A stretch of 64,000 nt of DNA from JAFGLZ01 sp964622545. GTDB taxonomy: Bacteria; Planctomycetota; Phycisphaerae; UBA1845; JAFGLZ01. Position numbers and translations under genes: made by a program. Below are positions 1 to 8,034 of this stretch, piece by piece. Numbering within the stretch: the stretch's first letter is position 1; every line of letters starts with the position of its first letter. The notes under the pieces were generated by a model. The model was not told the origin of the DNA, did no database searches, and saw only the letters and a list, made by a program, of their open reading frames with translations. The stretch covers positions 24,857-88,856 of the forward strand of contig CAZUQM010000029.1 of the NCBI GenBank assembly GCA_964622545.1, in the 5' to 3' direction.

Positions 1-208
1 CCCGCTTCTCGCTCTTGACCTTCAGGTCGCGGTGCATGTCCGGATCGGACCGGGCGCGGCTGATCATCGCCTCGAGCGAGACCTGCCCCACGCCGATGCG
101 AGTGGCCAACCCCTCGATGATGCCCATCTCCGACCGCGACAGCCGTCCGTCGATCATCGCCAGCGCCAGAGCGGCGTTGAGCAGTTCCATGTCTTCGTTG
201 AGCGGCAT
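1..208 (-). CDS. TerB-like domain protein, partial (3' end outside window)
   Basis: Only the first 69 codons are inside the window; the gene runs off the left edge. The start at 208 is set by a strong GAGGAGG ribosome site about seven bases upstream. The visible helical sequence (ALALAMIDGRLSRSEMGII followed by a GLATRIGV segment) matches the start of TerB or DjlA-type tellurite-resistance domains, which carry an acidic 'A..DG..s..E' pattern. TerB folds are helical domains with metal-binding acidic residues; the cellular role of this copy is unknown. It is divergent from the PocR-GAF phosphatase. What follows the domain cannot be seen. Confidence 0.6.
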   Translation of the reverse strand, partial: MPLNEDMELLNAALALAMIDGRLSRSEMGIIEGLATRIGVGQVSLEAMISRARSDPDMHRDLKVKSEKR

Positions 209-434
209 GGTCGGTTCCTCCTCGGTAGCGGTGCAGAAGCGGATGCGGGGCTCCCGGCGGCGTTTCGAAGCGGCCAATCAACCCTCGCCCCCGTGGCCGA
301 TCGCACGGTATCGACCCCGCCCCGGCCGGTCAAGCCGTTCAGCGGGGACGCCGATGCCTCCAGGTAAGCCGCCCCCTGCGCGCCTGGCTTGTCTGCCCAA
401 GTCGGCCCGCCTCCATGGTCTCCTGCCATTCCCC

Positions 435-463
435 CAACGGGGGGCGACGTCTTGTGGTATAAT
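435..463 (+). promoter_or_regulatory. Extended -10 promoter for the PocR-GAF-PP2C gene
   Basis: A perfect TATAAT at 458-463 is preceded by TGG, giving the extended -10 form TGnTATAAT. No good -35 hexamer lies 17 bases upstream, which fits an extended -10 promoter. The predicted transcript start is near 470, about 46 bases before the start codon of the phosphatase gene. Confidence 0.6.
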
Positions 464-475
464 CTGGATTCGTTT

Positions 476-495
476 GCGCCGGCGAGGGCCGGCGC
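476..495 (+). promoter_or_regulatory. 5' UTR hairpin, perfect 8-bp stem
   Basis: GCGCCGGC (476-483) pairs perfectly with GCCGGCGC (488-495) across a GAGG loop. It begins a few bases after the predicted transcript start and ends 20 bases before the start codon at 516. It could stabilise the 5' end or affect translation; no known riboswitch class was recognised. Confidence 0.45.
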
Positions 496-515
496 CCGGA
501 GAGAGCTTGGTAGTC

Positions 516-2300
516 ATGACCACGACGCACGCCGATACTGCAGACCTGAAGCTGACCGACCTCATGGACATGGACGTGTTCCATGAGATCCTCAACGTCT
601 TCTCGTCGGTCACGCAGATGTCCGTGGCGATCTGCAACCCGGATGGCCAGATCGTCTCGCGACTTGCCGGGTCCAACCCCTTCTGCCGTCTCATGGGCAG
701 CAGCGAGCAGGGCAAGCTCGCCTGCCGCCGCAGCCTGCAAGACGTCGTTCAGCTTGCCGTCGAGGAGGGCTCGCGGGTCTCCATTCGCTGCCACGCGGGC
801 ATGGTCCAGCACGCCATGCCGATCGTCGTCGGGGGCAAGGTGTTGGCGGTCATCGCGATGGGCGACCTGCCGACCGGACGCTTCGAGGACCACGAAATCG
901 ACGACCTCGTTGACGCCTATGACGTCGACCGCGGGGGCCTGGTCCGCGCCCTGGAGGGTTCACGTCCCTGGTCCCAGGAGCAGGTGGACGCGGCGGTCGA
1001 GTTTCTCCAACTCCTGGCCAATACCCTCGCGCGGCTCTGCCATCAAGAGGATCAACTCCGGCGGCGGATCGATGAGCTGGTCACGATGTACGACATCGCC
1101 ACGCTGCTGGTCGGGACACAGGATCTGGACGATGTCCTCCGTAACATCGCCGCCACCGTCGTCAAGGTCCTTCGCGTCAAGGCGTGCAGCATTCGCCTGC
1201 TCGACAGGGACACCGGAGAGCTGAAGATCGCCGCCGGACACAACCTCTCCGGGCAGTACCTGGCCAAGGGGCCCGTCAAGGTCGGAGAGAACCCGATCGA
1301 CAAGGCCGCCCTCGACGGCGAGACGGTGACCATTGCCGACATCCGTACCGACAACCGTATCCGGTATCCCGCTCAGGCCGAGAAGGAAGGGCTCGTCAGC
1401 GGCCTGGTCACGGGCATGGTCTACCACGGCAGGTCCGTCGGCGTGCTCCGCGTCTACACGGGCGAGCGTCACACCTTCACGGCCTTCGAGGCCTCGCTGC
1501 TACGGACGGTGGGCGCGGTGGCCGCGGCCGCCATCGAAAACCGGCGCCTGACCGACGAGGCCATTCAAGGAGAGATCGTCAACCGCCAAATCAAGGTGGC
1601 CGGTGAGGTCCAGCGGCGCATGATCCCCGAGGCCCCGCCGGATCACCAGCACCTGGAGTTCGGCGCGGTCTACGAGCCGAGCTACGACCTGGGCGGGGAC
1701 TTCTACGACTACCTCGATCTGCCGGACGACCTGCTGGGTGTGGCCGTCGCCGACGTCGTGGGCAAGGGCGTGCCCGCCTCGCTCGTGATGGCCTCGGTGC
1801 GCAGCGCCCTGCGCGTCTATGCCGACGGGCTCGGTCCGCTCGATCAGATCGTGGCCCGCGTGAACCGCCAGCTCTGCCGCGACACGCTGCCGCATGAGTT
1901 CGCCACGCTGTTCTACGGGGTCTTCTCGGCCGACGCCCGAAGCCTGACCTACTGCAACGCCGGGCATGACCCGCCCCTTCTGGTCCGGGACGGACAGATC
2001 AGGCGGCTCACCACCGGCGGAATGCTGCTGGGCACCAAGTGCGACGCCGCCTACCAGTTCGCGCTCGTCGATCTCCAGCCCGGCGACGTGGTGCTGCTTT
2101 ACACCGACGGCGTGGTCGACGCCCTCAACTTCCTCAGCGAACGCTTCGGCCGGGAGCGGCTGGCCGAGTCGCTCGTGCGCTACGCCTCCCTGAGTGCCCA
2201 GGCGATCGCTCCCAACATCCTCTGGGACGTGCGTCGCTTCATCGGCCTGGCCGATCAGACCGACGACATCACGATGGTGTCGGTCAAGGTGGTCGGCTAG
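516..2300 (+). CDS. PocR-GAF-PP2C (SpoIIE-type) sensor phosphatase
   Basis: This 594-residue protein has three domains. A PocR-type ligand-binding domain (about residues 20-165) carries the typical cysteine pattern in NPFCRLMGSSEQGKLACRRS and IRCHAGM. A GAF domain follows (about 190-345), then a SpoIIE/PP2C serine/threonine phosphatase domain (365-594). The metal-binding motifs GGDFYDY, ADVVGKGVPAS, YCNAGHDPP, LYTDGVVDA and QTDDITMV are all intact. Such proteins usually control an anti-sigma or anti-anti-sigma partner; none is adjacent. The frame stays open upstream, but the start at 516 follows the promoter and hairpin and begins the conserved region. The gene is convergent with sixA, and the two stop codons overlap. 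Confidence 0.88.
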   Translation: MTTTHADTADLKLTDLMDMDVFHEILNVFSSVTQMSVAICNPDGQIVSRLAGSNPFCRLMGSSEQGKLACRRSLQDVVQLAVEEGSRVSIRCHAGMVQHAMPIVVGGKVLAVIAMGDLPTGRFEDHEIDDLVDAYDVDRGGLVRALEGSRPWSQEQVDAAVEFLQLLANTLARLCHQEDQLRRRIDELVTMYDIATLLVGTQDLDDVLRNIAATVVKVLRVKACSIRLLDRDTGELKIAAGHNLSGQYLAKGPVKVGENPIDKAALDGETVTIADIRTDNRIRYPAQAEKEGLVSGLVTGMVYHGRSVGVLRVYTGERHTFTAFEASLLRTVGAVAAAAIENRRLTDEAIQGEIVNRQIKVAGEVQRRMIPEAPPDHQHLEFGAVYEPSYDLGGDFYDYLDLPDDLLGVAVADVVGKGVPASLVMASVRSALRVYADGLGPLDQIVARVNRQLCRDTLPHEFATLFYGVFSADARSLTYCNAGHDPPLLVRDGQIRRLTTGGMLLGTKCDAAYQFALVDLQPGDVVLLYTDGVVDALNFLSERFGRERLAESLVRYASLSAQAIAPNILWDVRRFIGLADQTDDITMVSVKVVG

Positions 2301-2797
2301 CCCGCGATCATTCGCAGCAGCTTGGGTGTGAGGTGCCAGACCAGCTCGCCCCCGAGGTGGGGCTTGGTCTGGGTTACGTCGACACGGCAGACCGCGCCCT
2401 TCTTAAAGCGGACGCTGCCCCTCTCGGCCCCCATGAGCTCGGAGGCGAGGTTCTCGAAGTCCGGGTTGTGTCCGACCAGGGCCAGACGCATCACGGTTCG
2501 ATGCTCGGCCAACGCCGGCTCGAGCGCGGCCAGGTCGCACCCCGGTGCCAGCGTCTCGCAGCGCTCGATCTTCTCGCGGCAGCCGAGCACGTCCCCGACG
2601 AGCTCGGCCGTCTGCACGCAGCGCAACAGCGGGCTCGTCAGCACCACCTCGAACTCCACGCCCAGCTTCTTGAGCGCGCGGGCGTGCTTGTTCATCTTCT
2701 CGATACCGACCTCGGTCAGGGCGCGCTGGCTGTCCGGCAGGTTGACGTGGGCGGCTCGATCGACCGCGATGGCATGGCGGATCAGATAGAGTTGCAT
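2297..2797 (-). CDS. sixA: Phosphohistidine phosphatase SixA-like
   Basis: A 166-residue histidine-phosphatase (phosphoglycerate-mutase) fold protein. The catalytic motif LIRHAIA is at the N-terminus, SPLLRCVQTAE in the middle and VGHNPDFE toward the C-terminus, the SixA arrangement. SixA removes phosphate from histidine phosphotransfer proteins or PTS components. The start at 2797 is chosen because a frame open further upstream lacks family similarity, while AGGAG lies about nine bases before this ATG. The length fits SixA (about 160 residues). The stop codon overlaps that of the convergent phosphatase gene. Confidence 0.88.
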   Translation of the reverse strand: MQLYLIRHAIAVDRAAHVNLPDSQRALTEVGIEKMNKHARALKKLGVEFEVVLTSPLLRCVQTAELVGDVLGCREKIERCETLAPGCDLAALEPALAEHRTVMRLALVGHNPDFENLASELMGAERGSVRFKKGAVCRVDVTQTKPHLGGELVWHLTPKLLRMIAG

Positions 2798-2965
2798 CGG
2801 CGATCTCCTGGCGAGATGTGGTTGCCTGGCTGCCGGCCTGCCGGCGGGGTCCTTGACGCGTGTCCGCGGTGATCCCGCCAGAGTGGGTTGTCGACCCGGA
2901 GGGCAGGCCGTAGAGTGAGCGCGTTGCGACCGACGTGCTAACCCGTACTGTGACGGTACCACTAT

Positions 2966-4147
2966 ATGCCAAAGCTCAATGAGTCTCAAAAGGCTGACGC
3001 CCTGTCTCTCCTGCAAGACCTCGTCCGCATCGACAGCACCAACGTCTCGCATGCCGACTCAAACGCCCGACGTGCCGAGGAGCCGATCATCGAGAACCTG
3101 TCGCAGCGTTGCCAGGAGCTGGGCATGGAGGTCCGTCGCCATCGCGTGCAGGCCGGCCGAGACAACCTGACCGCCCATTGGCCCGAGCTCAAGGGTCGGC
3201 CGACCGTCGCCTTCCAGGCGCACGTCGATACCGTCGGGGCCGGCGGCATGACGATCGATCCGTTCGCCGCCGACGTCCGCGACGGCAAGCTCTGGGGTCG
3301 CGGCGCGTGCGACGCGAAAGGCTCGCTGGCGACCTTCCTGGCCGCCCTGCGTATCGCTCGGGACGCCGGCATGCCCCTGGCCGACGACACCCACCTGATC
3401 GCCACCGTCGGTGAGGAGACAGGCTGCGAGGGCGCCATCGCCTTGATGGAGGAAGGCTTCCGAGTCGACGCCTGCATCGTGGGCGAGCCCACGAGCTGCC
3501 GCGTCGTGACGGCTCACAAGGGTTCGCTCTGGTTCAAGCTGGTCGCTCGCGGCGAGCCGAGCCACGCGGCCATGCCCGACGCCGGTCGCAACGCGATCTA
3601 TGCCCTCGGCCGGGCCCTGGGCTTCATTGAGGGACCGTATCAGGAGTTGCTCCGCGGTCGGCGGCACCCGCTGCTCGATCACCCGACGATATCGGTGGGA
3701 CTCGTTGCCGGGGGGCAGGCGGTCAACATCGTCGCTCCCCGTGCCGAGGCCGACGTGGACGTTCGCTATCTGCCGGGCCAGTCGCACGTCGAGATCGCCC
3801 GGGATTTCGCGGACAGGCTCCGGCGCGCCTTGCCCGACGATGCGTTCGACATCGAAGACGTCCGCGGCTTCCCGGCGATGGAGGCCGACCCCGACGGCCC
3901 GCTCGTCCGCAACCTGCTCGCGTGCAGCCGCGACATCACCGGTCAGCAGGAACCCAAAGGCGTGTTCTACTTCGCCGACTCGGGTCCCTTCCACGCCGCC
4001 GGCATCGAATGCGTGCTCTTCGGCCCGGGCGACATCGCCCACGCCCACAAGGCCAAAGAGTTTCTCGACATCGAAGAGTACTTCCAGGCCATCGAGCTCG
4101 TGCTGACCTGGCTCGAGCGACATGGCGAGCGTTCCATGCTGGATTAG
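2966..4147 (+). CDS. M20 family metallopeptidase (ArgE/DapE type)
   Basis: A 393-residue member of the ArgE/DapE/ACY1/CPG2 family, which hydrolyses N-acyl amino acids or similar amides with a two-metal centre. Metal-binding landmarks are HVDTVGAGG (near residue 85), GRGACDAKG (near 112), GEETGCEGA (near 148), GEPTS (near 173) and a late GDIAHAHKAKEF (near 358). The precise substrate, acetylornithine or succinyl-diaminopimelate, cannot be fixed; no arginine or lysine genes are adjacent. No Shine-Dalgarno is visible. A weak TTGCGA/TACTGT promoter (2924-2951) would leave a leader of only about eight bases. Confidence 0.85.
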   Translation: MPKLNESQKADALSLLQDLVRIDSTNVSHADSNARRAEEPIIENLSQRCQELGMEVRRHRVQAGRDNLTAHWPELKGRPTVAFQAHVDTVGAGGMTIDPFAADVRDGKLWGRGACDAKGSLATFLAALRIARDAGMPLADDTHLIATVGEETGCEGAIALMEEGFRVDACIVGEPTSCRVVTAHKGSLWFKLVARGEPSHAAMPDAGRNAIYALGRALGFIEGPYQELLRGRRHPLLDHPTISVGLVAGGQAVNIVAPRAEADVDVRYLPGQSHVEIARDFADRLRRALPDDAFDIEDVRGFPAMEADPDGPLVRNLLACSRDITGQQEPKGVFYFADSGPFHAAGIECVLFGPGDIAHAHKAKEFLDIEEYFQAIELVLTWLERHGERSMLD

Positions 4148-4501
4148 CGGCGGGCCGTGCGCTCTATTCCTTTATTGGCTGATACTTACGCTGTCGCGGG
4201 AGGGCGGAGCGGGGCGGTGGCCCGTCGCGGCGACCGACCGCCACACCCCACGAACGGGTAAGACCCGACCGAGCCACCGGGACCGTCCGAGAACCCGCGC
4301 AGTCGGCCCTTGACCTCGGCGTTTGAGGCACCTAGTACCTAATGGCAAATGGCCTTCGATCCGGCGGAGCTACACCCGGCGCGCGCGGCGCGGGCGGGGC
4401 ACGCCCGACCGGACGGTGGACCGCGGCGGTTCCTAGGCCCGTGGCGGTCCCGAGGGTTCGGATGGAAACGTCCGGGCCTCCCGTGCTTGGAAAGGAGAGC
4501 C
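4148..4501. other. 354-bp gene-free spacer with a nested hairpin
   Basis: No coding frame with plausible content was found. The region is very GC-rich. A nested inverted repeat at 4213-4242 pairs GGCGGT with ACCGCC around an inner GTCG/CGAC. It has no T-run, so it is not a canonical terminator. The strong ribosome site AAAGGAGA for the prepilin-like gene is at its right end. No known riboswitch was recognised. Confidence 0.5.
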
Positions 4502-5305
4502 ATGCCACGCCGACGTTGCCCCTGCACCGCCTTCTCCCTGATCGAGCTCCTCGTGGTCGTGGCCATCATGGGTGTCTTGGCCTCGGTCCTGCTGCCGAGC
4601 CTATCACGGGCACGCGATCGGACGCGCGAGGTCACGTGTGCGACGAACCTGCGCACCTGGGGACACGCGTTTCATCTCTATGCCAACGACTACAACGGCA
4701 CGCTGCCGCACACGGACGATCGCGCGCGGAACCGCCCGGCGGACGTCCATGACCCCAACCACCCGGAGCACGAGTGCTGCTACATCGACGTGCTTCCGCC
4801 GTTGCTGGGTCGGCGGGCCTGGCGGGACTTCGACGAGGGCGAAAAACCGACGGACGACATCTGGCAGTGTCCGATGGCCCGGCCGCTGGACGACACGGCT
4901 TACAGCCCCCAGTACCAGCCGTCGAGGACGGGTTACCACAGTTATGCGATGAACTCGTACCTCGAGCACGATTTCCCCTTCGGCCTGCCGGAGGGCATGG
5001 AGCCGTACCCGAGCTTCCTCAAGCTCGAGCGCTGCCGCTGGCCGAGTGTCACGCTACTGATGTTCGAGCAGACGCTCGACCCCAAGCGGGGTTACGGCCA
5101 GCAGGGCGGTCACACCATGGCCGGCCGGTTTACCGCCGAGGACGCCCGCGCGCTCGCCGAGCGCCATCCGCGCGGACGTCAGGGCCTCGGTGGCAACGTG
5201 ATCATGATCGACGGGCATCATGAATGGCGTAACGACTTATGGGATGAGAGCTTGGGCAATCCTCGCATCCCCGAAAGACACGATCGTACATGGTTTCCCT
5301 ATTGA
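4502..5305 (+). CDS. Prepilin-type N-terminal cleavage/methylation protein
   Basis: A 267-residue protein with a type IV pilin-like N-terminus: a short basic leader, then AFSLIELLVVVAIMGVLAS, with the conserved Phe and Glu for prepilin peptidase processing and a long hydrophobic helix. The C-terminus has GGNVIMIDGHHEW, a variant of the planctomycete signature in which an N-V-(hydrophobic)-DGH motif follows an upstream His. Such pseudopilin-like proteins are very numerous in planctomycetes and are thought to form surface or secretion structures. AAAGGAGA just upstream fixes the start at 4502. The next gene encodes a PEP-CTERM protein 27 bases downstream. Confidence 0.85.
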   Translation: MPRRRCPCTAFSLIELLVVVAIMGVLASVLLPSLSRARDRTREVTCATNLRTWGHAFHLYANDYNGTLPHTDDRARNRPADVHDPNHPEHECCYIDVLPPLLGRRAWRDFDEGEKPTDDIWQCPMARPLDDTAYSPQYQPSRTGYHSYAMNSYLEHDFPFGLPEGMEPYPSFLKLERCRWPSVTLLMFEQTLDPKRGYGQQGGHTMAGRFTAEDARALAERHPRGRQGLGGNVIMIDGHHEWRNDLWDESLGNPRIPERHDRTWFPY

Positions 5306-5332
5306 CCGGCATCAAAGGAAGGTGACAACGCG

Positions 5333-6058
5333 ATGGCAAGCAGCAGATGGATTGGCGCGGTGGTTGGTGTGAGCGGCATCCTCTTCGTCGGCCCACCGGC
5401 GGCGTTCGGATCGATCACGGACGACTTTCCGATCACGATCGATGCCGCGATCGACAGCAGAGACCCGAACGAGAACTTCGGCGCGAGTACGACCGCCAAG
5501 GTGGTCGTCAACGGCGACGACGGCTCGCTGGTCCGGGCGCTCTTCAGCCTGCCTGAGGACGCGTGGCTGATCCCGTTGGAGCAGATCCAAGAGGTCGAGC
5601 TGCACGTCTACGTATGGCAGGACTCGACCGGCTCACGAACGGTGGACCTGCATCCGCTGACGCGGGGCTTCGTCGAGGGCACGGGCGACGGGACCGAATC
5701 GGGCGACGGGGCGACCTGGCGGACCTACGACGGCGTCAACGCCTGGTCGAACCCGGGTGGCGATTTCGATACGAATACGTGGGTCTCGGCCACGGAAGCT
5801 ACCAATTGGTTCGTGTGGGATCTCCTAACCTTGTGGGACAACGACGACCTCAAGGACTTCGGCGCTATCCTCAAGATGGATGACGAATCGAATCCCGGCG
5901 CAGGCAACCTGCCGCGGGCGCCCTTCACCAGCAGCGAGGGCCCGGTGTCCGAGCAGCCCTTCCTGCGTGTCGTCTACGTTCCCGAGCCGGGGACGGCCGC
6001 GCTGGCGTTGCTGCTGACGGGCCTGATGGCAGGCCGGAGGAAGTCTCGATTTCTATGA
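5333..6058 (+). CDS. DNRLRE-like PEP-CTERM secreted protein
   Basis: A 241-residue secreted protein. It has a signal peptide (about 1-26) and an extracellular beta-rich body resembling DNRLRE domains: an early DSRDPNENFGAST segment, a RALFSLP strand and a C-terminal FLRVVYVPEPG. A PEP-CTERM sorting tail (VPEPGTAALALLLTGLMAG then RRK) should be recognised by an exosortase, leaving the protein surface-associated or released. No exosortase gene is in the window. The stop overlaps the start of the downstream NTPase gene by four bases (ATGA). Confidence 0.85.
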   Translation: MASSRWIGAVVGVSGILFVGPPAAFGSITDDFPITIDAAIDSRDPNENFGASTTAKVVVNGDDGSLVRALFSLPEDAWLIPLEQIQEVELHVYVWQDSTGSRTVDLHPLTRGFVEGTGDGTESGDGATWRTYDGVNAWSNPGGDFDTNTWVSATEATNWFVWDLLTLWDNDDLKDFGAILKMDDESNPGAGNLPRAPFTSSEGPVSEQPFLRVVYVPEPGTAALALLLTGLMAGRRKSRFL

Positions 6059-6612
6059 GCGAGACGGGAGCAGGGACAGCTCGTGTGATCCTGTACGTCG
6101 GCGCGGTGCATTCCGGCAAGACCGGGCGGCTCGAGCGTCTCGTGAAACGGGCTCAGACACAGGGCCGGTCCGTTGCGGGTATCCTCGCTCCTTCCCTCTG
6201 GCACGACGGCAAGCTGCTGGGCTTCGACGTGGTCGACATCACGACCGGCGAGCGGAGGCCCCTGGCGACGCGCACTCGTCATCGTGTTCCGACCGTCGGC
6301 GATTTCGTCTTCGATCCGAACGGGCTGGCCCTGGGGCGCGACGCGTTGGTGACCCAGAAGGCCCTGAACGCCGATCTGGTCGTTGTCGACGAGTTCGGCC
6401 CCTTGGAGCTGAGCGGCGGCGGGTATCGCGAATCGGTGGATCGACTGGCCTGCGAGGCCTCCGGCACGGTGCTGCTGGTCGTCCGCGACGACCTGAGCGA
6501 CGCCGTCGGCAGACTCTATCACATCAGCGAGGACAGGATGATCACGTCGGACGGTTCCGCGGACCATTTGATGGCCCGGTTGTTCGATGGTTCATCCGAA
6601 GACGGCGACTGA
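6055..6612 (+). CDS. THEP1-type nucleoside-triphosphatase
   Basis: A 185-residue P-loop NTPase. Walker A is GAVHSGKTGR (near residues 17-26) and a Walker B-like VVVDEFGPLEL follows near residue 110; both are typical of the THEP1/NTPase_1 group (PF03266 or the related DUF2478). Family members hydrolyse various NTPs; some bacterial relatives sit near molybdate or hydrogenase genes, but no such genes are here. It overlaps the upstream PEP-CTERM gene by four bases, so translation is probably coupled. Confidence 0.78.
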   Translation: MSETGAGTARVILYVGAVHSGKTGRLERLVKRAQTQGRSVAGILAPSLWHDGKLLGFDVVDITTGERRPLATRTRHRVPTVGDFVFDPNGLALGRDALVTQKALNADLVVVDEFGPLELSGGGYRESVDRLACEASGTVLLVVRDDLSDAVGRLYHISEDRMITSDGSADHLMARLFDGSSEDGD

Positions 6613-6641
6613 GCTACGGCGCTTTGACGGGCGGGGACGGG

Positions 6642-7904
6642 TCAGGCATCGACCGCAACCGCAACGATCGTTACGTCGTCGCAGGGCCAGTCTCGGGCTG
6701 AGATCCCGTTGAGCCGGCGGTGGATGTCGTCGATCTGGTCTTCGAGGGGTAGCTCACCCAGACGGGCGAACCACGCGGTCTCCTCGATCTCGTCGAGCCC
6801 TTGCGGGGAGGCACCCAACAGCAAGGCCTCCAGACCGTCCGTGAAGAAGACCATCCTGTCGCCGGGCTTGAGCTGCTCCTGGCAGAGCTCGAAGTTGGCT
6901 TCCTCGAAGGCGCCTACCAATTCGCCCGAACTCCGCAGCCGCCGGACACCCTCACCAGGACGGATGAGAATCGGATACGGCAGGCCGCCACGGGCCCAGG
7001 TGATGATGCGGCTTCGCTGGTCGTAGATCGCGCAGCAGGCCGTCACGAACTGACACTGCTCGAGGTCGGCCTCCAGCACGTCGCGGTTCAGCCGATACAG
7101 CAGCTCGTCCGGAGGGATGATGCGGTAGGCGTTGCCGCTGATCTCCTTGGCCCGCCAGCTTCGCTTGACGAACAGCGTGAGCAAGGCGGCGGGGACGCCA
7201 TGACCGGTCACGTCGGCCACGGCCAGGCCGATGTGGCCCTCGTCGAGCCGAGCCAGGTCGTAGATGTCGCCGCTGACGTAGTCGACCGGCCTGAAGAGCG
7301 TCAAGAACCGCACGCCCTGGCACTCGGGCACGCGTCGGGGCAGGAAGTCGCTCTGCACCTGGCGGGCGAGTCGCAGTTGCTCGTCGAGGACATGGGCCTC
7401 ATCGGCGAGCCGTTGCGTCTTGCGCATCATCGACTGGGCCTTGTCGGCCATGTGCCGCAACGACCGGCTCATCTCGCAGAGGGTCGTGATGCGGACGGCG
7501 ATCTCGTCGGCGGTCGGGCTCTCGGCGAAGCTGATGGGTAGCTCCGGCGGCCGCGTCACCGAGCCAAGCCCGTTGACGGGACCGGAGGTGATGACCAGCG
7601 TCCCGCGAGGCTGCTTGGCCAGCGTTTCGAAAAGCCTTTCGTAATCGGAGGGCTCGCCCTGCGGATGTCCGGTGACCACGATGACGGCATCGGCGTCGAT
7701 GGGGCTCGTCTGATTGCAGGCCCCGTGGACGTCCTGGCGGATGATCTGGGCGTTGGAGCGGTCGAGGGCGGACTGTAATTCGGGCGGCAGCGCGTCGGCG
7801 TCGGTGATGACTTGTATCTGCGGCGATGTCACGGCGACCCCAGTTCCGATAAGAGATGAGGCAGCGGGCTGGCGAAATCCGCACCCATCGTTAAGTCTCG
7901 TCAT
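6642..7904 (-). CDS. PP2C (SpoIIE-type) phosphatase with receiver-like N-terminal domain
   Basis: About 421 residues. The N-terminal 130 residues alternate hydrophobic strands and helices (IQVITDADALP, ADAVIVVTG, GTLVITSGPV) like a response-regulator fold. The usual phospho-acceptor Asp and signature Thr/Lys are not obvious, so it may be a pseudo-receiver. A coiled linker follows (about 140-190), then a SpoIIE/PP2C domain with SGDIYDLA, ADVTGHGVPAAL, FFTDGLEA and CDDVTIVAV, so the metal sites look intact. The start is uncertain: ATG at 7904 has no clear ribosome site, and GTG at 7832 just before the conserved region is also plausible. Confidence 0.82.
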   Translation of the reverse strand: MTRLNDGCGFRQPAASSLIGTGVAVTSPQIQVITDADALPPELQSALDRSNAQIIRQDVHGACNQTSPIDADAVIVVTGHPQGEPSDYERLFETLAKQPRGTLVITSGPVNGLGSVTRPPELPISFAESPTADEIAVRITTLCEMSRSLRHMADKAQSMMRKTQRLADEAHVLDEQLRLARQVQSDFLPRRVPECQGVRFLTLFRPVDYVSGDIYDLARLDEGHIGLAVADVTGHGVPAALLTLFVKRSWRAKEISGNAYRIIPPDELLYRLNRDVLEADLEQCQFVTACCAIYDQRSRIITWARGGLPYPILIRPGEGVRRLRSSGELVGAFEEANFELCQEQLKPGDRMVFFTDGLEALLLGASPQGLDEIEETAWFARLGELPLEDQIDDIHRRLNGISARDWPCDDVTIVAVAVDA

Positions 7905-8034
7905 CCACAAAGGGGTGCTTTAGAATGAACCGCGACGAAAGCCACCATACGCCAGCCCAAACCCCTCTGTGAGCGGGCAGGATGACGTATGGCGCTGAAA
8001 AGGCCGTTTGGGAATCGCGAATTTCAGGTGAGAC

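Noticed and set aside
4213..4242. Hairpin considered as terminator of the M20 peptidase gene
   Set aside because: No T-run follows it and it is about 65 bases from the stop; kept only as a structural note in the spacer.
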